64,000 nucleotides of DNA from TMP-86 sp031394735 (lineage in GTDB: Bacteria; Pseudomonadota; Gammaproteobacteria; Steroidobacterales; Steroidobacteraceae): the NCBI GenBank assembly GCA_031394735.1, contig JANMXI010000072.1, positions 1 through 64,000 on the forward strand. Direction: 5' to 3'. Below are positions 58,133-64,000 of the stretch, piece by piece. Every line of letters starts with the position of its first letter. Position 1 is the stretch's first letter. Both the position numbers and the translations under genes were made by a program. Below the pieces are notes generated by a model. That model was given only the letters and a program-made list of their open reading frames with translations. It searched no databases and was not told the origin of the DNA.

Positions 58133-58671
58133 TGTGGAAGTTCCTGCTGCCGATCGGTGCCTTCTTCGTGTTGGTGGTGGTTTTCGCCATGGGATTGAAC
58201 CCGAGTCGCGACATCCGCGCCATTCCGTCGCCGCTGATCGGCAAAAGCGCTCCGGTGTTCACCTTGCCGGATGCCTTGAGTCCGGACAAATCCGTCGGCA
58301 ACGCAACGCTTGCCGGACAGGTGTATTTGTTCAACGTTTGGGCAACCTGGTGCGTGGGCTGCCGTGAAGAGCACGCGACGATGATGGAAATTTCCCGGCA
58401 GAAGACGGTGCCGATCATCGGTCTCGATTGGAAGGATGAGTTGCCGAAGTCACAGGCCTGGCTTACCCAGCTCGGCAATCCCTACACGGCGGTTGCGTTC
58501 GATGAGCAGGGACGTACCGCGATCGATTGGGGCGTCTACGGCGCGCCGGAAACATTCCTCGTCGACAAGAAGGGGCGGGTGGTTTTCAAGCACATCGCAC
58601 CAATGACCATGGACACTTGGAACAAAGAATTTCTACCCCGCATCGCTGCCGCGCAGCGGGACGCCTCGTGA
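58132..58671 (+). CDS. ccmG: Thiol:disulfide interchange protein CcmG/DsbE
   Basis: 179 residues from ATG 58132; the longer frame shadows ccmF. Transmembrane anchor (about 2-21), thioredoxin fold with WCVGC active site and the conserved GVYGAPETFLVD loop. Keeps apocytochrome cysteines reduced. Confidence 0.95.
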   Translation: MWKFLLPIGAFFVLVVVFAMGLNPSRDIRAIPSPLIGKSAPVFTLPDALSPDKSVGNATLAGQVYLFNVWATWCVGCREEHATMMEISRQKTVPIIGLDWKDELPKSQAWLTQLGNPYTAVAFDEQGRTAIDWGVYGAPETFLVDKKGRVVFKHIAPMTMDTWNKEFLPRIAAAQRDAS

Positions 58672-59120
58672 ATCATTTGTTGACTCGCTGCGGCTTGGGC
58701 GCCGTGTTCGCTTGCCTGCTGACCCTGATACTGGCCGCAACCGCGGCGCACGCGGTCGATGAGAACGGGCAGCTCGAGAGTCCGGTTTTGCAGTCACGCT
58801 ACGAGCAACTGACCAAGGAATTGCGATGCCTGGTTTGCCAGAACGAATCAGTCGCGGATTCGAGTGCATTCCTGGCAAAAGACCTACGCAGGCAGGTTCA
58901 GGAAATGCTCGTCGCCGGGAAGACCGATCAGCAGATTCTGGATTTCATGACCGCGCGCTACGGCGAATTCGTCCGTTACAACCCGCCTTTGGAACCGAAG
59001 ACCATCCTGTTGTGGGGCGCGCCGTTCATCCTGCTATTGATAGGCGTCTTCACGATTTACCGTATCATGCGCCGTCGCACACAGATGCCCATCGACGACG
59101 AATTCGATCAATCCCGCTGA
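58668..59120 (+). CDS. ccmH: Cytochrome c maturation protein CcmH
   Basis: 150 residues from a GTG overlapping the ccmG stop (GTGA). Signal peptide, then the redox motif LRCLVCQNES, and a C-terminal transmembrane helix. The separate CcmI-like protein follows, so this is the short, unfused CcmH form. Confidence 0.95.
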   Translation: MNHLLTRCGLGAVFACLLTLILAATAAHAVDENGQLESPVLQSRYEQLTKELRCLVCQNESVADSSAFLAKDLRRQVQEMLVAGKTDQQILDFMTARYGEFVRYNPPLEPKTILLWGAPFILLLIGVFTIYRIMRRRTQMPIDDEFDQSR

Positions 59121-59124
59121 ACAC

Positions 59125-60144
59125 ATGACTAGTTTCATCGCTATCGCGGCCTGTATGGCGCTGCTGGCCGCCGCTGTCATTGCCTGGCCCTTGCTGCGTA
59201 ACGGCCGCAATCGCTGGATGCCGGTCGCGAGCGCACTGTCGCTGCTGGTGCTGTCTGCGTTTCTATACACGCGCTGGTCGACCTGGGATTGGAGCGGCCT
59301 GAAGCAGATGCCGCCCGAGGGCCCCGACGTGCAGGCCATGGTCGGTAAACTGGAACTCCGGCTGACCAGCAATCCGGATGATCTTCCGGGCTGGCTGATG
59401 TTGGGCCGTTCCTACCTGACGCTGGAACGATTCGACGATGCGATCGCCGCGTACGATCACGCGATGAAGCTCGGCGGTGGCAAAGACGCGGAGGCCGCGC
59501 TCGGCATGGGCGAAGCGATTTCCATGCGCGCCAACGGCCAGATCATTCCGCCGGCAGCGCAGCTGTTTGAAACAGCGTTGCAGATCGCGCCGCAAAATCC
59601 GAAGGCGCTGCTGTTTGGTGGCTTCGCTGCCGCCAACCGCGGCGATAAAGCGCTGGCGCGTTCCCGCTGGGAAACGCTCAAGGCAATGAATCCGCCGCCG
59701 CAGTTGGTGCAGATGCTGGATGCGCGCATTGCAGCGTTGGACGGCATGCCGGCGGCGCCGGCCGCCGACGCGACCACGCCGGAGTCCAACAGTTCCGCAC
59801 CGGTCGAGGCGAACGTGACCATTCGCATTGCACCTTCGCTCGCGCGACGCGCACAGCCGGATGCCATCGTGTTCGTCTTTGCGAGCGAGTCGGGCGTTCG
59901 CGGGCCGCCACTGGCGGCCAAGCGTCTGCGCGTTTCGGATATCGGTGCGCCGATAAAACTGTCCGCGGCCGACGCAATGATCGCCAGCCGGACATTGCAC
60001 GCCGGACAGAAAGTGAACATCACGGCGCGCATTTCTTTCAGTGGTCAGCCCACACCGACTGCAGGCGATTTATACGGCGAACTGACGTACGATATAGGCA
60101 AGGATAGCGCACGCGAGTTGATCATCGATCGCGTGACGCAGTAG
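59125..60144 (+). CDS. ccmI: Cytochrome c maturation protein CcmI
   Basis: 339 residues. Two N-terminal transmembrane helices (about 2-20 and 30-47), then tetratricopeptide repeats (GWLMLGRSYLTLERFDDAIAAYDHAM and similar), then a beta-rich C-terminal domain (VEANVTIRIAPSLARR). It presents apocytochromes to the haem lyase. Starts four bases after ccmH. Confidence 0.9.
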   Translation: MTSFIAIAACMALLAAAVIAWPLLRNGRNRWMPVASALSLLVLSAFLYTRWSTWDWSGLKQMPPEGPDVQAMVGKLELRLTSNPDDLPGWLMLGRSYLTLERFDDAIAAYDHAMKLGGGKDAEAALGMGEAISMRANGQIIPPAAQLFETALQIAPQNPKALLFGGFAAANRGDKALARSRWETLKAMNPPPQLVQMLDARIAALDGMPAAPAADATTPESNSSAPVEANVTIRIAPSLARRAQPDAIVFVFASESGVRGPPLAAKRLRVSDIGAPIKLSAADAMIASRTLHAGQKVNITARISFSGQPTPTAGDLYGELTYDIGKDSARELIIDRVTQ

Positions 60145-60205
60145 CAACATAGCGTTTGTAGTCTCATGACTGCGGCGCATTCAAGTTAGGGAATGGCCAA
60201 CAACC

Positions 60206-61366
60206 GTGAGTATCACCATCGATCGCGAATCCAGCGGCGTCAAGCAAAGTTGGATTAACGAAAAAACTGTTCGCTGGGCGCTGATCGCGCTCGCCGTCTT
60301 CCTGGTCGCGTTGCTGGGATATCGACTGCTTGCCATCGTGCTGCCGCACAACTCGACTGCCGAACAACCCAGCATTCCGTTGGTGTCCGTCACGTCGGTG
60401 GCGGTGAGCGCCGCGCCCACCATCGTCGCGATCACCGGCACCATCAGCGCACGCTACGACATTCCCATCGGTGTCGAAGGCGACGGCGGTCGGGTTTCGA
60501 AAGTACTGGTGGAAGCCGGCGATCATGTGAAGCGCGGCCAGGTGCTCGCGCGCCTCGATGTGGCGGTGCTTGCGCCGCAAGTCGTCAGCCTCGAAGCCTC
60601 GCTGGAACAATCGCGCGCCGAAGCGGATCTTGCGAAGGCAGAATATCGGCGCGCGGAGGGCGTCAGTGCGTCGGGCGCATTGTCGGCGGAGGAAACTCAA
60701 CGCCGAAAATCCGCTGCCATCACGGCTGATGCCAAGGTCCGTGTGGCTGCAGCGCAACTCGCCGAGTCGCGTGCCCGACTCGGCCGCGCGGAAGTTCGCG
60801 CACCCACTGACGGCATGATCTTGACCCGCTCGGTCGAGGTGGGACAGATGTCCACGCCAGGCGGCGCGCCACTGTTCCGACTCTCGGAAGGCGGCGAAGT
60901 GGAATTGCGTGGTCAGGTCGCGGAGCAGGACCTGCCGCTGCTCAAACTGGGGCAAAAGGCCAGTGTGCGGCTGACGGGCGTCGACACCGCGTACGAGGGG
61001 GAGATCCGCCTGCTCGGCGCCGTCATCGATCCACAGACGCGCCTCGGCAGCGTGCGCGTCGCACTCAAAGCGGAACCTAATTTGCGCCCCGGCGCATTTG
61101 CGCGCGCCGACGTGGTGGTGAGCCGCGCCGAGCGCGCCATCCTGCCGCAGACCGCTGTGCTGACCGACGACAAGGGCACTTACGTGATGATCGTCAACGC
61201 GCAGGGCAAAGTAGAGCGTCGTGCGGTGCGGGTCGCCGGAACGGTTTCCAGCGGCGTCTTGATCGGCTCCGGATTGTCGGGGTCGGATCGGGTGGTGACG
61301 ACAGCGGGTGCATTTTTGCAGGAAGGCGAGCCGGTCAAGGTGCAAGTCACGAAAAGCGGTGCGTGA
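60206..61366 (+). CDS. RND efflux periplasmic adaptor (membrane fusion protein)
   Basis: 386 residues from a GTG. One N-terminal transmembrane anchor (about 28-48). The lipoyl half-motif is GDHVKRGQVLARLD, then an alpha-hairpin with VSASGALSAEETQRRK, then APTDGMILTRSVEVGQMSTPG (second lipoyl half). Beta-barrel and membrane-proximal domains follow. Links an RND pump to an outer-membrane channel. Start of the pump gene overlaps its stop (TGATG). Confidence 0.92.
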   Translation: MSITIDRESSGVKQSWINEKTVRWALIALAVFLVALLGYRLLAIVLPHNSTAEQPSIPLVSVTSVAVSAAPTIVAITGTISARYDIPIGVEGDGGRVSKVLVEAGDHVKRGQVLARLDVAVLAPQVVSLEASLEQSRAEADLAKAEYRRAEGVSASGALSAEETQRRKSAAITADAKVRVAAAQLAESRARLGRAEVRAPTDGMILTRSVEVGQMSTPGGAPLFRLSEGGEVELRGQVAEQDLPLLKLGQKASVRLTGVDTAYEGEIRLLGAVIDPQTRLGSVRVALKAEPNLRPGAFARADVVVSRAERAILPQTAVLTDDKGTYVMIVNAQGKVERRAVRVAGTVSSGVLIGSGLSGSDRVVTTAGAFLQEGEPVKVQVTKSGA

Positions 61367-64000
61367 TGAAAAATATTTCTGCCTGGGCGATCCGCCACCC
61401 CATCATCCCCATCGTGTTGTTTGTCGTGCTGTTCTTCATCGGCACGATCTCCTTTCTGTTGCTGCCGATCAATCTCCAGCCTGACATCGCTTTCCCGCTG
61501 GTCAATGTGACGGTGACCCAACCGGGCGCGGCTCCTTCGGAAATGGAAACGCAGATTGCTCAGAAGATTGAAGGCCAGATTTCCAGCCTCGGCAATATTC
61601 ACACCATCACTAGCCGCCTGACCGAGGGCCAGTCGATGACATTCGTCGAGTTTCAGATTGGAACTCCCATCGACCGCGCAGTGAATGATGTTCGCGATGC
61701 CGTTGCCAAGGTGCGAAGCCAGCTTCCCGAAGGCATCGATGAACCTCAAGTGCAACGGGAAAACGTCGATGGCGGCCCGTTCGTTTATTACGCGGTGACC
61801 ACCACCGACGAGACCATCGAGCAGCTCAGCTGGTTTGTCGACAACGCCATCAACAAACGTTTGCTGAGCGTCAACGGTGTGGCGCAGGTGTTTCGCAGCG
61901 GCGGCGTCGACCGGGAAATTCGCGTTGAGCTGGATCCCTCTCGCATGCAGGCGCTGGGGCTGACCGCTGTCGAAGTGAACCAGCAATTGCGGGCGCTGAA
62001 TCTGGATGCGCCCGGCGGACGTGCTCAATTGGGTGGTGGCGAACAATCAATTCGGGTTCGCGGTGGCGCAAAGTCCGCGCTGGATCTGGGCAACACCCAC
62101 ATCTATCTCAGCGCCGACCGGTATGTTCGCCTGAATGAGATCGCGGAAGTACGTGATGGCATTGCCGAGATACGCTCGTTGTCGCGACTGAACGCCCGGC
62201 CGGCGGTGACGTTTGGCGTTGCCAAGGCCAAGGGGTCTTCCGAGGTGACGGTGTCGGATGCCGTCGATGCCGAATTGAAGAAGATCATTTCCGAGAATCC
62301 GCAGATTCAGTTGACCAAGGTCTTCACGACCGTCGATCACACCCGTTCGACCTACAACTCTGCGATGAGCACCTTGATCGAGGGATCCATTCTCGCTGTC
62401 ATCGTGGTGTGGTTGTTCCTGCGCAATGGGCGTGCCACGGCCATCTCGGCGCTGGCCATTCCGTTGTCGGCAATTCCCACCTTTGCCTTCATGCAGATGA
62501 TGGGATTCACGTTGAACATGATCACTTTGCTGGGCCTGTCGCTGGTGGCTGGTGTCCTGGTGGACGATGCCATCGTGGAAATCGAAAACATCGTGCGACA
62601 CATGCGCATGGGCAAGAGCGCCTATCAGGCCGCGTTGGATGCGGCCGATGAGATCGGATTGGCGGTGGTGGCAACTTCCTTCACCATCATCGCGGTGTTC
62701 CTGCCGGTGAGTTTCATGGGCGGCGTGTCCGGCCAGTTCTTCAAGCAGTTCGGATTGACGGTCGCCGCGGCAGTGTTCATTTCTCTGCTGGTCGCGCGGC
62801 TCATCACACCCGTCATTGCGGCGTTCTCCCTGCGTGCGGATGACATGCACGCGCATGCAGACGGCCCCATCATGCAGCGCTATCTGACCACGCTGACGTG
62901 GTGTGTCCACAACCGTTGGAAGACGATCGCCGGCGGCGTCGCATTCTTCGTCTTTTCGCTGGTGTTGATGGCGGTGATCCCACGCTCCTTCACGCCACCG
63001 GAGGATTTCTCCGCCTCGACATTGAGCATCGAGATGCCGCCCGGCATTCAGCTGGAAGAAACGGCCCGGGTCTCCGCAGCGGCCACGACTTTGCTCCGCC
63101 AGCAGGACGAGGTGGCGTATGTCACCGAATCCATCGGCCAGGACGAAGACGTCCGCAAGGCGGAGTTGTACATCAGTCTGAAGAAGCCCAGCGAGCGCAA
63201 GCTGTCGCAGAAGGAATGGGAGCAGAAGATGACGCCCATGCTCAATCAGATTCCGGATGGGCGACTCAATTTTGCAAACATGGACGGCGGCGGTACCGGT
63301 CGCGATATCACCGTTTATCTGACCGGCGACAATCCGCAACTGGTGCAGGCGACCGCGGTCAAGGTGATCGAGGAAATGCGCGGCTTGAAGCAATTGCGTG
63401 GACCACGCATCAACGGCGATCTGCCGCGTCCGGAGATCGTGGTTCATCCGCGACTGGACATCGCTGCGCAGCTGGGTGTGTCGGTGCAGAGCATCAGCCA
63501 GACCATCCGCATTGCCACGCTGGGCGATCTGCCGCAGAACGGCGCGAAGTTTTCACTGGCCGACCGGCAGATCTCAATCAGGGTGAGCCTCATCGAGAGT
63601 GCCCGTCGCGATTTGAACACCCTGGAAAACCTACCGGTACCCACCGCATCGGGGGGCAGTGTGCCCCTCAAGTCCGTGGCCGAGCTCAGTTTCTCGCAGG
63701 GTCCTTCGACTGTACGGCGTTACAATCAGACCCGCCGCGTCGCGCTGGAGGCGGATCTTGCGCCGGGCGTGGAACTGGGTACCGGAATGGAGAAACTCAA
63801 AGCGTTGCCAGCGCTGAAGAATCTACCCAACGGCGTGCGGTTGGTGGAGATCGGCACGGCGGAGTTCATGAACGAACTGTTTGCGAATTTCGCACTGGCC
63901 ATCGGCGCCGGTGTGTTGATGGTGTTCGCCGTTCTGGTGTTGTTGTTCGCGCGGGTCTTTCAGCCCATCACGATTCTCTCGGCGCTGCCGCTGTCATTGG
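61366..64000 (+). CDS. RND efflux pump inner-membrane transporter, 3'-truncated
   Basis: Open to the window end; 878 codons seen of about 1020-1050. N-terminus MKNISAWAIRHPIIPIVLFV with LLPINLQPDIAFPLVNVTV, porter-domain loops, and transmembrane helix 4 with the proton-relay pair in GVLVDDAIVEIENI. Proton-driven HAE1-type exporter. Adaptor upstream; any outer-membrane factor would be outside the window. Substrate cannot be predicted. Confidence 0.94.
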   Translation, partial: MKNISAWAIRHPIIPIVLFVVLFFIGTISFLLLPINLQPDIAFPLVNVTVTQPGAAPSEMETQIAQKIEGQISSLGNIHTITSRLTEGQSMTFVEFQIGTPIDRAVNDVRDAVAKVRSQLPEGIDEPQVQRENVDGGPFVYYAVTTTDETIEQLSWFVDNAINKRLLSVNGVAQVFRSGGVDREIRVELDPSRMQALGLTAVEVNQQLRALNLDAPGGRAQLGGGEQSIRVRGGAKSALDLGNTHIYLSADRYVRLNEIAEVRDGIAEIRSLSRLNARPAVTFGVAKAKGSSEVTVSDAVDAELKKIISENPQIQLTKVFTTVDHTRSTYNSAMSTLIEGSILAVIVVWLFLRNGRATAISALAIPLSAIPTFAFMQMMGFTLNMITLLGLSLVAGVLVDDAIVEIENIVRHMRMGKSAYQAALDAADEIGLAVVATSFTIIAVFLPVSFMGGVSGQFFKQFGLTVAAAVFISLLVARLITPVIAAFSLRADDMHAHADGPIMQRYLTTLTWCVHNRWKTIAGGVAFFVFSLVLMAVIPRSFTPPEDFSASTLSIEMPPGIQLEETARVSAAATTLLRQQDEVAYVTESIGQDEDVRKAELYISLKKPSERKLSQKEWEQKMTPMLNQIPDGRLNFANMDGGGTGRDITVYLTGDNPQLVQATAVKVIEEMRGLKQLRGPRINGDLPRPEIVVHPRLDIAAQLGVSVQSISQTIRIATLGDLPQNGAKFSLADRQISIRVSLIESARRDLNTLENLPVPTASGGSVPLKSVAELSFSQGPSTVRRYNQTRRVALEADLAPGVELGTGMEKLKALPALKNLPNGVRLVEIGTAEFMNELFANFALAIGAGVLMVFAVLVLLFARVFQPITILSALPLSL

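Noticed and set aside
62047..63447. 466-codon open frame antisense to the RND pump
   Set aside because: Shadow of an intact transporter frame; composition rich in His, Gln and Arg.

Overview
The window looks like one uninterrupted stretch of core chromosome from a high-GC, non-enteric gammaproteobacterium. I infer this from the fused aspartokinase-homoserine dehydrogenase in a thrABC operon, the uvrC-pgsA-tRNA-Gly-Cys-Leu order, a PhoP/PhoQ-like pair, HrpA, and a complete System I cytochrome c maturation operon. Together with a large polyhydroxyalkanoate (PHA) locus, these would fit orders such as Steroidobacterales, Nevskiales or Xanthomonadales, but the exact taxon is a guess. I see no insertion sequence, prophage, integrase or CRISPR array. 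No gap between genes exceeds about 230 bases. The largest are 46726-46954 and 23309-23508, and both hold promoters.

Layout, left to right. 1-1764: end of a biotin-dependent acyl-CoA carboxylase alpha subunit. 1792-4827 (minus): a Ser/Thr kinase with a receiver-like domain, then a CheA-like kinase; both have lost their phospho-acceptor residues. 4981-9817: DegP-type protease, YgiQ radical SAM protein, XdhC-family protein. 9969-15299: thrABC plus a NERD-domain gene. 15286-19627: TatD, a secreted protein of unknown function, a YgjP-like metalloprotein, tryptophan dioxygenase and a type I DAHP synthase. 19639-26794: the PHA locus. 26817-32655 (minus): acnA, mnmA, an uncharacterised gene, purB. 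32724-35643: fumC-nudL-mazG. 35760-42499: a glycine-zipper protein, then pepSY, a phoPQ-like pair and hrpA. 42504-45196 (minus): a probable lysine-degradation pair. 45346-49881: type II DAHP synthase and the glyoxylate shunt (aceB, aceA). 49990-53363: type 5 uracil-DNA glycosylase, uvrC, pgsA and three tRNAs. 53433-60144: ccmABCDEFGHI. 60206-64000: an RND efflux pair, truncated by the window end.

The PHA locus is the most informative region. It holds a class I synthase with acetoacetyl-CoA reductase, a phasin, a second reductase, the regulator PhaR, and a class III synthase pair (phaE-phaC). Five copies of the palindrome TGC-N3-GCA lie in its three regulatory gaps. Two overlap the -35 element of predicted promoters, those of phaP and phaR. 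This fits a PhaR operator, so the locus can be read as one autoregulated PHA regulon. A strong terminator between phasin and class I synthase would let the abundant granule protein be made in excess of the enzyme.

The second notable item is the kinase pair at 1792-4827. It keeps the fold and ATP-binding motifs of a phosphorelay, but the phosphorylated Asp of the receiver and the phosphorylated His of the Hpt domain are both replaced. The rest is mostly ordinary housekeeping and central metabolism. Start codons were re-chosen from ribosome binding sites and overlaps wherever the longest open frame looked wrong.
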